From Owenia fusiformis (Eukaryota > Annelida > Polychaeta > Sabellida > Oweniidae), in NCBI GenBank assembly GCA_903813345.2, contig CAIIXF020000004.1, forward strand, positions 5,101,525 to 5,165,524: a stretch of 64,000 bases of DNA. The letters run 5' to 3'. Both the position numbers and the translations under genes were made by a program. Shown one piece after another: positions 48,335 to 60,900 of this stretch. The notes under the pieces are model-generated. The model saw only the letters and a program-made list of their open reading frames with translations, did not search any database and was not told the origin of the DNA. Each line of letters begins with the position of its first letter. Position 1 is the first letter of the stretch.

Positions 48335-50616
48335 GGGGAGAGCAGGGTAAGACGGAACGATGGCTTTTTAAGAAAAACTATTCAAAAATGGTCGTTGAAG
48401 TTAACTTTTTTGAAAACATATTACGTTATCTTTCTATTAAACTGCCAATTCCTCGTCGGCTGCAACTAATATCTTTAATAAGGGTGGATATATAATTTTT
48501 TATCCATTCTTATATCATTTCATAAGGTTTTGATCGCCTGTAGAATCAAAAACATACGTGTATTAATACATAGAAAATTATCTGAAAATACAATTTAAAA
48601 ACCTCTAATTTAAGAAAAATTATAGCTTTTAGCTGTCTCATTTTGAAAGCAGACGATATTTTGTAGATTCACGTAGTGGTGGGGTAAGACGGAACGATCT
48701 TTCATTTTTAAGGTCAAGGTCATTCAAAGGTCAATATCTAGGTATTTGGTGATTTAATGTCATTTGGGCTGTTGTGAACCTCGGTGACCCATGATTAAGT
48801 GAACTGAGGTCAATTTCATTCCAAGGTCAAAGGGCACTCTAGGTTTTTACTTTTTAATACCTAGGGGGCTGTTGTGACCCTTGGCAACTCATGATTACGT
48901 GACCTGAAGTCAAGGTCATGGTTTTTGAGTCAAGGTCATTTCAAGGTCATCTCAAGGTCAAAGGTCAATATTTAGGTTTTTGGCGTTTCAAGGACCTTGG
49001 AGGCTGCTGTGACCCTTGGTGACCAATGATTAGGTGACTCGACGTCAATTTCACTCCACTGGTTTGGCAACTTTTCATGTGTTAATGCGAAGAAAAGACG
49101 TTTCCCACTTAGTGTTGACCTGTGTACTAGCATAGTCGACAGGTAAATCATTGTCAACTTTTCTTAAACTTAAAACAGATTAAACATTGTACCATCTTTA
49201 CATGGATAGCAAGTGCTTTCTGGAAAATCATTCCATATTGGTTGTGGTACAAAAACATGTATGCTATTGAATTTAAAATAAAACACCCTTGGTATACGCA
49301 GCTAACGAAAATTGACGAAAAATTTCGAACGGAATGCGTGACATATACGTAATTCGCGTGAAAAGTCCGAACGAAATGCGTACATTTTTTTCCCGCGTTC
49401 GTATTTTTGCTGTGTTGACGATCTTTTTTAGAAATTTTTCTTCAGAAATATTTTTGCTTGACAATTACCAGGTAAAATGCGTATTTGCGTGACATTTTCT
49501 GTCACGCAAAAATAACTGGCGTGACTTCAAATTCTTCAGCAAATGCCGCCGTGACAAATACGCAAATTGCGTGACAGTTGACAGGCCTGAGACCGGTACG
49601 GGTTAACGGTTTTATTTGAATTTAAAATAGCTATAACTTGCTCAATATTGACTTCCTCGTGTCTAATTTGAAATATATGATGCCTCCCGATGCTTTTAAG
49701 TACCCCACGTACCACGTCGGTGTGGAACATCGTATAACGCGTCCCTTAGTCTATAAGGTCATCATGACCTGATTACAGAACGGTATGGTCGCCATCGAAT
49801 TTTGAATCATTTCAAAATTCTAAAATCACCTTCCCGTATGAGAACGTTCATGAAGTTCGTAAATAGTCCTTAGAAAGTTGCAGCTACGTTCATTCCGTTC
49901 GCAAACAGTTTAAAACCAGTTTTGAAGAACGCAGTGGCAACTTCTTTGGTGTGATAGCTATATTTTTGCTAATCCGTTCATAAGCAGTCTTTAATACGTT
50001 CTTAATCAGTTTAAACCCGTTTGCAATTAGTTCTACCTCGTTCTCAATACGTCCTCAGACAGTTCATCTCGTTGTAAAAACGTCCCTAGTAGGATTGAAA
50101 TACGACGGTTCCGTTCGTAGTACGTCAAGCTCGTCGTTAGTACGTTGTCATTCGTTCTAATTGTAGAACGTGACGACCATGAGAGCATTTTGAGCATGTT
50201 CTAAGTTCTAGAGGACCTACCCGTTGAAGTACGCTCGATGAAGTTTGTAAATAGACCCCAAACGGTTCCAAGACGTCCAGTCCGTTCGTACACAGTTGAA
50301 GCCTGTTTTCGAGAACGTAGTGAGAACTAGTTTGGTGTGATAGTAGAGTTAGCTATCCTTCAGATAAAATCAACTGTTCCGTCTTACCCCACCTGTTCCG
50401 TCTTACCACACGCCTGGTAAAGTTGCCCTTGTTGACACCATAGACGGTTTTGATATGAAATAGTAGGTATAGATAATATAAATTAATTTTAAAATAATTT
50501 TCAGTAGCTCTGCTTTGTAATATATAATAAACATTTTCAAGGAAACCCATGTTTAATGAACAGTAGCCTATCAAAGAAAGGTGTAGATTTTCGTTCCGTC
50601 TTACCCCGCTCTCCCC
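48335..50616. mobile_element. 2.3-kb element with GGGGAGAGC termini, TA target
   Basis: Left GGGGAGAGCAGGGTAAGACG and right complement CCGTCTTACCCCGCTCTCCCC, both flanked by TA. Sub-terminal copies of 'ggggtaagacggaac' lie near 48680 and inverted at about 50370-50400. The interior has 'aaggtcaaaggtcaat' repeats (48710-49000) and 'cgttc/agtt' rich sequence (49830-50330). No transposase recognised. TA flanks could fit Tc1/mariner-type insertion. Confidence 0.75.
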
Positions 50617-53199
50617 TACTCCATTTGATTCAAAGATACAATATGTGCAAAAAGTCACATTTGTTTAACTGCCATACTTTGCATATCATTGAAATAACCG
50701 GTGAATGTTGAAAATGAAAGACCTGATTATACCACGAGTACGATTCTATAGGACTCGATGCTACCGCCCGAGTATTCCGATTATACCGTGAGTAAAACCC
50801 GATCACCATAATTTTCATTGTAGATTATATCATTACTTCTATCTGACTATGCTCATAATCCAATGACTTCGGTACGTGTTATTTTGAATCTACCAAGACG
50901 GTAAACATATGACAAAAGTTAAATATTTTGATTGGTCTAAAATGTGCAATGTTAAAAGACCCGTTATGCTCATTCACTCTCAATTTTGAATAAGATATCA
51001 GTAGAACGGTTACTAAAACGAAAAAGATTGACCAGTAGAGATTAGGAGCTTGAAACATATTCATTTTTATCCATAAATATGGATAATAATTGATTTAAAT
51101 GCAATTTGCGCTATTCCTGCTCCAGTGTTGATAGCCTAATTTCTGTTGTGTCAGTCTGGGTCAAAATGTTACAATAGTATTAATAACGAGGAACCCTTAA
51201 TAACGGCAATTAAATCAAGGTTCGAAAACTCCCAAGAGTAGCACTAAGACTATTTCATCATCAGCATAAACTCGACGATTTCATCGGATCTCAACAGATT
51301 TTACTCAAGTAATCGGATTCTGAGATCCTTTACTCAAGATATTTTCAGATCTTTATAATATTACTCATCGATCACATCGAGGTCCGATGTCCGATAACAT
51401 CGGATCTTTTAGGACAAAGTTTATGTGAAGATTTTGCTGTTCAAAAGTGCAATTTAGACCTAATAGTTTGACACTTAATATATTATTATGCATATGACAT
51501 GCATTTACCGACCCAGGTATGTCTTATGTATGTCTCGTTATCAATTAAAGCGAATATGAATGAGAAAACAAACCGAAAACCATTATACGTTTTACTTATC
51601 TCTTAATTTGGACATAAAAATATATTTCAACTATAATTCTAGGCCAATTCCGCCTGCTAGAACATTTTAGTAACGATTCTAACCATCCGAGGGAATTGAT
51701 AGTGGTCCAATATTACCTTTATTGTCCATTTTCCTATGAGATGTAGTTTACCAAACATTGGATTGGCGGCATATGCGTGTCCTACTCGGCGGTATATAGT
51801 ACTATATACGCGGGTAGACTTTCCCCCCGTGCCTCCGCTACGACGTCGTGGCTATAGACTTTTGGTAATTATGGACCTAGTATACTGCTTGTAATCTCAT
51901 TTGCATGTCATCTTTCGGAATCCATTCTAGGTACACATACTTTATCATGTACTGTCTTGTTTTAACATCGGTTCTAGCTTGTTTAGGTACTACCTGTACA
52001 GTATTGAGTTCTTCATTCAGTGACTGTGTAATGTTTTTTTGGCCCACCCTGTAGGATGAATTGGGTTTTTTCATGCATTTTGTTTATGCATGAATTACGT
52101 CAATTTCGCGTGCAAACATTGGGAAGACGTTGTCATTACCGGATGCCCAAATGTGTAAGGAACACATAGATACTCGAATGATGTATGGCTCTTACATATT
52201 TTAATAAAAAAACAACATAAAACGTTTTATTGACTATAAGATTATACCATATAATCCCCCAAATAATATTTCTCATTTTCAAAGATAAACCATGGATTAA
52301 CACCCAGTAGTCATTTTTATTTTTCAAACTTAGAGGACTGGGAACCATTGATGATCAGCGCTTTTCAAGACGATACATGCTGTTTAAACAGGTTTCACAT
52401 AAGCCGATAATATCTCAAATTATGTAATGCTCTTCTTTGAGAATATTTATAGAAATCCAATTGTATAACTCAGCTCAGCATATTTTTAGATAACAGGAGG
52501 TGTTCATGCAAACCTTGGTTGTGTTAGATTATACACTCCCCTCCAAAAGTTTGGCAACCTTAGCTCCCTCAATTGACCTACATGTTAACGAGGCGTATAG
52601 CCTTTTTATTTTTTCGTGAAGCCACTCAGTAAAGTTACGATTTCTCTGCAACCTGATGTCCAATCAAGATCATTCAAGTATCTATGTGTTCCTGACACGT
52701 TTGGGCGTCCGGGAATAACAACGTCTACCCAAAGTAACCACGCGAAATTAACGTAATTTATGACTGAAATCGGGAAGACAAAATTTGAGATTCACAAACA
52801 AAATTGCTTGTGAAAACTATTTACAAAAAGTGTTCCAGAGAACATGTTATTACATGTCACATAGGCCAGTGTTTTATATGGGGATTATATGTACTTCACT
52901 TGTTTACATGAACGTAAATCATTACAGTCATGAAAATTCTCTCCTAAAATTGAACTAACAACAATATAATTGAGATCTTTTATGAATGTTTTATTCATAT
53001 TCATCATTAGAAAACATTATAGCACATTGTAGTCATAAGTAAAATACAGCCATAGCAAATAAACTTGAAAATGCTGTTGTCTTACTATTGCACCCTTTAA
53101 ATTCTGTTTCCGCATAAAATGGAAAAGTAGTAAATGTGTAGGTATGAAAAACAGCTATAGTCTGTTAATGTAATCACATGCATATTTAGCTAATATGTA

Positions 53200-53377
53200 C
53201 AGTAAAACTTGTGTATAGTGAACATTTTTTTGCCAAGAAAAAACGTTCACTTTAGGTAGGTGTTCGCTAGAGAGAGGGTAATTTATACAGAAGTCAGTGG
53301 ACTATGTGCGTAGGAAGGGTGTCCACTAGGGACAGGTGTTCACTAGAGAGAGGTGTTCACTAAGACAGGTTTTACTG
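53200..53377. mobile_element. 178-bp Tc1/mariner-like MITE, TA target
   Basis: CAGTAAAACTTGTGTATAGTG at the left and its diverged complement at the right, ending GGTTTTACTG. TA flanks both ends. The interior has several 'ggtgttcactagagag' pieces. Confidence 0.8.
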
Positions 53378-53480
53378 TACTGTTAAAACTAGTCTTACTA
53401 TTCTAATATATAACTGAAAATCACGACTCATGCAAAATGTGACTACTTCCAACTTGTTACAACAGAAGTCGACTGCCAAC

Positions 53481-53667
53481 TGCAGGCCCGTAGCCAGGGG
53501 GGTTTGGGGGGTTCGGGCCAACCCCCCCCCCTGGCCAAAATTTCTTTCAAAATCATGCAGTTTTTCACCATTCTGACTATTTTTTGAGTGATTTTTGGCC
53601 AAATTTGCCCCCCTAGATTTTTTGGGAAAAGTGAACCCCCCTTGGAAAATTCTGGCTACGGGCCTGA
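53481..53667. mobile_element. CAGGCCCGTAGCCAG MITE with 9-bp flanking repeat
   Basis: CAGGCCCGTAGCCAGGGG and CTGGCTACGGGCCTG termini. Exact direct repeat ACTGCCAAC at 53472-53480 and 53668-53676. Alternatively AACTG directly abuts CAGG and CCTG as a 5-bp duplication. Same family as 27524, 40892 and the fragment near 31437. Confidence 0.75.
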
Positions 53668-53959
53668 ACTGCCAACCACTGAACACAAAAAAGTTGGTGA
53701 AAATTGTAACATAGTAGTTACACTTAGGTTGGAATAAAATCACCAAATGATATCTAATATTGACTTTACATAGAGTATATTACACTAATATACAATTTTA
53801 CATATGTACAAAATTTACAGTTATTTACACATCTTTTAACACTTGTTTTACTATAAAACACATTGAACTGAATATATGTGAAAATACAACAGCTGAATAT
53901 GAGTTAGCATTATCATTTGAAAATAAGTCTCAATGAACTACATCATAGGTGTATTTATC

Positions 53960-54195
53960 ATGATTTAATTTTTTTTATTAATCATGATTAAATGTTTTTT
54001 TAGTCCTCTAAATTTGATATTTTTATTAATCATGATTTAATTTTTTTTTATTAATCATGATTAAATGTTTTTTTAGTGCTCTTAATTTGATATTTTTATT
54101 AATCATGATTTAATATTTTTTATTTATCACGGTTAAATGTTTTTTTAGTGATCTTAATTTGTTATTTTTATTAATCATGATTTAATATTTTGTAA
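53960..54195. repeat. 73-bp AT-rich tandem repeat, about three copies
   Basis: 'ttaaatgtttttttagt' recurs at 53988, 54061 and 54133. Units contain the palindrome 'ttaatcatgattaa'. Confidence 0.88.
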
Positions 54196-54428
54196 CAGTG
54201 TATGTAAATTCCCTGATCCACTGTGGGGCTGTGAATTTGTACTAGCCATATATATACGTTATTCAAACAAGTTTTCCAAAGTAATAATGCAATAAGGGAT
54301 AAATCTGGACATTCATCCCGATTCTAATAAAAATTCAAACAATCCTACATAAATTGATTTAATTCTACCCTAAAGCTAACCCCAAACAACAATTTTTCAC
54401 AATTTCAAGGCAACTCTGGTAGAGTATG

Positions 54429-54625
54429 CATGGGCGTAGCGCCTGGTACGCTGGGTACGCACAGGCGTACCAGATGGTTGCAAATTCGCTCCAAAGTAGA
54501 GCCAAATTTCAAAATTTTCATGGGGGAGAACCCCCAGACCCCCCTGAATGCTCGATTTTTGATTCACTCAAAACTTGTTCCCGTGGTGGTGGCGTACTTC
54601 TTAGAAAAATAGCGCTACACCCATG
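54429..54625. mobile_element. 197-bp MITE, CATGGGCGTAGCGC termini, TSD GTATG
   Basis: CATGGGCGTAGCGCC at the left, GCGCTACACCCATG at the right. GTATG is duplicated exactly (54424-54428 and 54626-54630). The body has 'ggggagaacccccagacccc'. Confidence 0.8.
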
Positions 54626-54962
54626 GTATGGAGATAATAAATCAATTTTTCATGCGTCAAAGATAAATTATAAAAATGTACACATCCAAACCCCTTATTA
54701 ACACTTTAAATCAATCAGTTATTGAAAATAAAAATAACATTTGATATACAAATATTCATGTGTTCTTCCAAGGATTTCTCACATCTGCCCAAAGTTGATC
54801 AAAAATTTTAACTTTTCATGAATTCTCTTATTTTTAAGTGGGTACAGATGGATTTTCAGGTGGGTGCCTCTTCATTATCCTAATCTGAATTGAGTGCACC
54901 AACCTCAAACCTGGGGAGAACACTGAACTCTTATATCAAGGGGAATATTAAAGTTACATGAG

Positions 54963-57900
54963 TTATTCTTTAATGTCAGATCTAGGGTTCTTAATAATAG
55001 TGTCAAACAATGATGGTATGGGAGCTCGGGGTCGAGAACCCCTTGGCCCACCAAGTCCCATTTGCCCAGAACCCACTGGACCAGGAGGTCTCATAGAACC
55101 CATTGGCCTGTTGAAACCTCTACCTCCCATATGACCCCTCAGGCCACCTCTCGGACCAGTGGGTCTCACGGAACCGATAGGATTAGGACCCCTTGGGCCA
55201 AAATGACCCATCGGCGGAGCAGTTCTCATTTGACCAATTGGACCTCTGTGAATTCCTCTCCTTAAATGCAATGAATGGTCAATCACATTTGCTACATTCC
55301 TTACTGGCTTATTTTGATTTCCTTGATGTGCATCATCGGCTCCACTTTGACGTAAAATCATATGATGAGGACCAGTTTGACTGGAGTCATAGCCAAAATT
55401 TTGGCGAGTACTCTTGGGTGCTGCTACAGATGAAGAAGCAGATCGAGGAATTGAAATCTGCTTTTTTGAAATTGGAGGAGAAAATGGCATCTTAAATTCC
55501 CCATCAGTTGAATTTGGTTCTTTGAAAGGTTGAGGTGCATCTTCTATTCCTACAACACCAGGTCTCTTGCTTTGAATATTCGTTGAATGCGCTCCTCTAT
55601 TTACAGAGCACCTATTTTGCACCTGTTGAGATTTCTGGCTACTATAATGGTGCTTGTGAACATTTAATGGTCCTTCATTGTTCATTCGTCCTAATTCAGG
55701 TCCAGAAATACCAGGACCAAGAAATCTGGTAGGACGAGGTGGCTCAAAATCTTGTTGTGGCATATTTCCATGTTGTGCTTTGTCAGTGTCATGTTGTCCT
55801 GGTAACAGAGCACCATGTTGTGTCTCAATAGCACCATGTTGTCTTGGTAACAGAGCACCTTGTTGTATCTTAATAGCAGCATGTTGTCTTGGTAACAGAG
55901 CACCTTGTTGTGTCTCAATAGCATCATGTTGTCCTGGTAACACAGCACCATGTGCTTCAGTAGCACTATGATGAGGCTCTGAATACTGTAGCATATCAGA
56001 CTGCTGAGATTCATGCGGTTGTGGTTGCGGGTGAGATGGGCCCACCATTTCCCTAGGCTGTTGTAGTATAAACTCTCTTTCATAACTTCTATAATGATTC
56101 TCAGACATTTCAAAGTGTTCCTGCAGAGACTGAGGCACAACGCATACACCGTCATCCGTTCGCAAACATTTGATTGGTGGTTTCAATAGATCTAAGAGCA
56201 CAGACCTAATCCTCTCTTGGACCGCTTCTTTACGTGTATCTGTACTCAACATTGGACTATTCTCTGTGAGTCTATCCTTACTCTGCATTATATTGATATT
56301 CACTTGGAAATCGGAAACATTAAGCTTCCGTCCCGCATCGCATTTAGCATGTAAACCTGAGTAGAGTCTCGCAAGTCCTTCTTCTATCATATAATACATT
56401 TCCTGCCTAAGGTGGCCGCAGTTGACAACGATTGTCTTTGTGTTCAAAATATTACCAACTGATTTCATATATACACCTTCCTTGACCGACATCAAAAACC
56501 AGATTCGTCCATTTTTGATGTTTTTATCAGCAATAAGTGTTACTAAGATACGGTTCATCCATTTTTGCATAGGGATTTTAACACCGATGCTGGACTGAAG
56601 TCGGAATATTCCCAAAAAGTTTTCTGTGTCACCAATTTTTAGACTTGTGTTGAGGATTGTTTCATAGATTTCGTGAACCTTCAGAGGATATGCCGCAATG
56701 CTTGGTACAGCTTCATCTGAAATGTGAATGATGTAAAACTTAAAGTTCTCAGACTTAATATTCGATAAAAGTATGTGGAGTTATTTTGGGACAGATGTAA
56801 TTTTAAGGAATTTTAGTCACTCTAATTTGAATCCTTTATTTACTTTATATTATATCTGAAAAACCTGGAATCATTTTGAACAACAAAATATGGATTTCAG
56901 ACAAAATGGAGCAGAAATCCACTAGATTTCAATATTCATTATGTGGTTCAACATATATAAAAGCAAGGATATGTATTACAAGGCATTAACATGCAAAATG
57001 TCAATACCTGCCATTTGTTACAGACACCGACCGCCATTTAGTCGAACCATTGACACTACCCATGCTATAGATACATACCTTCTTTCCGTGTGTCAAGTAA
57101 TTTGCTGAAGATCTTCACACTGGTGGAGAGCTTCTTCTGAGACATCATACTCTCAAGGAGTGATGTCAAGACAGTATAGCGGAGCGCACGGGACTCAGCT
57201 GTTGGTGACGGCCAGTTAAATTCTGAATAAAAATATATTAGGACTATTATTATGTTGATTTACTTGTTTTTCCATTTTTATTGTGGCCAATTAAGTCTAA
57301 AATGGCCCAGTCAAAAATATATATATATTTAAAGCTATGTTAGGTTTTGGTAATTCATTTACTGGAATACTCTTAGTTCTCATATAAATATTTTGTAGAC
57401 TTCAAGTAATGAGCCATTTTCAACAGTCCTTTATATAATGTGTATTACCACTCATTTCATGCACTTCAGATCATTAACAACGGTTACATACGCAATGTAT
57501 TTCCACCAATTTCATACACCAGTGATCTCCCCAGCATTAAACCAAGTGGGTGCAGCACCCACCTGAGATTTTGAAAATAGGCCTGAACTCACCTGAAAAT
57601 CCATTTGCACCCACTTGAAAATGAGAAAATCATAAAAATGGGCATATTTTGACCAATTTTGGTTTGAATTGTGAAAATGAGAATTTTGCACCCACTTGAG
57701 AAAAAATCTTGTGGAGATCATTGTACACAATGCATTACCACCTTTTACCATATAATTCATGCACTGTACATCATCACAATTTCTTACAATGTGCATTAAA
57801 CTGTCTCATACATTGCATTATCACACAAAACATAGAGTCTGCATGACCACCCATTTGAGGTGCTGTGCATTACCAACAATTTAAACCACCATGCATTACC

Positions 57901-60900
57901 AACCATTTCGTATTCTGTGCATCACCACTCATTTCATACACTGTGCTTTACCAATCATTTAAAGCACCATGCATTACCAACCATTTCACATACTGTGGTT
58001 TTAACACTCTATTACATACCATTCAAAATGTCAATTGCCTGCTGTTCATTATTGTCTCTAATGAGTAGGTCAGCGATGACGTATGTGAGGTTGTGTGTGC
58101 TTGACGTTTCCTTCGGCCATACTATATTATGTACTCGGCAAAGCTTTAGTACCTTTAAACCTGCAACAGGAAGAGGATGTATTTCAGTACAGGAATAAGT
58201 ACTTTCTGTACCTGGCAAATATGTCCACATACTCACAGGCTGGTATCGAAAGATTTGTCCGCTGTGACGGAGCATGCTATTTTTCATAAAAACACTAAGA
58301 ATGCTTCACGATTTATTTTTAACTCATATGTTTCGTTATATCAAAGATAATTACTTACTCCATGCAATGGATATATCATTTGCGTGTAACCTTCACTTCT
58401 GTTTGAAGTCTAATAACGCAAGGAGTAAAATCCATTGAAAACGGCGCCAGAGTATCAAACACTAAAATGTACCATTTCTTTTTTAATTTTTTAATGGCAT
58501 GATATAGTGACACGATAATATTAACACATGTTTTCACCATAACTCTGAATGTATTAATGAAATATTAATGTATTGGGTCTTTTTATTAATTTTTTATAAA
58601 AAATAATACTAATATTTTTTGTCCGCTGTGACGGAGCATTTTCACAGTTCACATTTGCAACTGCTCCGTCACAGCGGACAAAAAAATTAAACATTATTTT
58701 TTATAAAAGAAATAAAAAGACCAAATACATCAACATCTCATTTATACCTTCATAGTTATGCTGAAACCATGTGTAAATATTATCGTGTCACTATATCGTG
58801 CCATTAGAAAGTTAAACAAGAAATGGTACATTTTGAAGTATGATACTCCACCGCCATTTTCAATAGCTTTTCTTCCCAGCATAATTGGACTTCAAACAGA
58901 AGTGAAAGTTACCCGCAAATGATATATCCATTGCATGGAGTAAGTAATTTTGTATGGTATAACGAAACATGTGAGTTAAAAAATAAATTGTGAAGTATTC
59001 TTAGAGTTTTTATGAAAAATAGCATGCTCCGTCACAGCGGACAAATATTTCGACACCAGCCTGTGATAATATAAATTGACATACTCTGGAAAAAATACTT
59101 TTTCAGGGCTGCCACATTTTCAAATTGAATTTCGGGGACTTTTTATTGATTCTGTTGTGAAATTTAAGAGTGAAATTTTATTGAACAAAAGGTATAAGGG
59201 AATACAGCACGTTCACTGACTTTGTATGATTTTAGTAGTTTTCATACAGTTTTTTCTCCTTTCATGTACATTTTGGTTTGTGGCCCCATTTTCAACTTTA
59301 CGAAATTCAATTCATAATTCTACTGACAATTCTCAAAATCATTATATTCTCCAACCATTTTGCAATTTTTAAGGAAATCCTGATATCTTTGTTAAATGCG
59401 CTACTGATAACAGCAACTGATAACAGGATAAAGACGAGCACCATTCACCCTAAAATTATTGTACCTTATATGGACCCTTACAACTCAAACTATTCAGCTG
59501 TGGAGAACCTGTGCATGTTAAAAATAGTTGTTCTCTTACCTAACATGTACTGGTGGTGGCTATGTACATGCTGTAATACTGGAGAGAGGATCCGACCCAA
59601 TGTGTAACTTGCATTATTTCTTAGTGCTTCGGGCATGTTATGTGCATCTGAATAAATTAAAGGTATATAGCTGAGAAAATCGTTAATTTCCAAATAAGGT
59701 CATCCATTCACTCACAATATGAGAAGTTCTTTTATGAAATTAATTTTATAAATTGTTAAAGGCAAAATCCATTGATAAACCTAATCAGACTGGGCACTTG
59801 TCTTCTCTTGCACCTGTAAAAATATTCAACATGTTCAAGTTGAATAGATAAGCAGTTTTTCTTGAATTTTATGGACAATATTTTTGTGGGGCATTTCGTG
59901 CCAATGTTACTTACTTTTTTTAACCATCAGTCCCTTTACGAACATCTGGATTTTAACTATCATGGCATTGCCATGACAACCAAGGTTTATAAATCCATCT
60001 GCGTACGCTTTCCTGTAGCATTGCTTCAAAAGACCAGACTTCTCAGCAACCATCTTATACAATCTGAGCAAGTTTGTCGCATTGTGACTATGAAATGAAT
60101 TCTGAAAAATATCAAATTGAGCTTCATGTAATATTTATCATTTGTTAGATATGTACAATAAAAATTTGCAGAGTGCCTCAACTTGGTATAAACATAATAC
60201 ATAATTATTCCTATTTTATTACTGAAATCACTTGTATTGAGGAAATTTGCAACCGTTTCCTAATCCTTGTATAAATTAATTTCAAAAATTTTGCCATTGT
60301 TTTCATTCCATTTGCCTAATATTGGTAATTCTTTTGAAACAACTGTTTTTGCCCTCATGTCACCACCAGAAGTGAACCCCCTTATCCTTCCAATTTTTTT
60401 CTCCACTTTTACTATACACCCTATGCAGACAGAGCCTGTGGGAAATATTGGGTGCGGCGCAAATGAGCGGAGGGTGCGGAGCTAACGGTCATTTTTGAAT
60501 TTAAAATTGGGATATTTCTGAAACTAAGCCGTTTTGGGACTTCAAATATACCAAGATATGTGTATTTGACACCAAATATCAATAAAATTGTGAAAATAGT
60601 AGTGCAATTCATTTTATAGCGACGCAGTATGCCTTTAACATTTCCCAGACCTATATATTTTGAGACTATCCTTTTAATACTGCGTCCCCAGCATTCATAA
60701 AAAATGGTGTTCAAGATACACTACCTATGCAAATTATTTTTGCATCTTGGAAGCCAGGCAGTATCTGTGTGATTTTATAAAAATTCGGAAATGTTCTTCA
60801 GATATGAGCCCCCTCTAAATATTGGGTGCGGAGTTACGTTTATCCCAAATTTAAATTCAAAAATGACCGTTAGCTCCGCACCCTCCGCTCATTTGCTCCG

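Larger units (their letters stand above)
47541..54962. other. Intergenic region between importin and the helical-repeat gene
   Basis: No coding exon was recognised. Contents are the inverted-repeat element 48335-50616, the MITEs at 53200, 53481 and 54429, and the tandem repeat at 53960-54190. 50640-53190 is AT-rich with no structure that I could identify. Confidence 0.5.
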
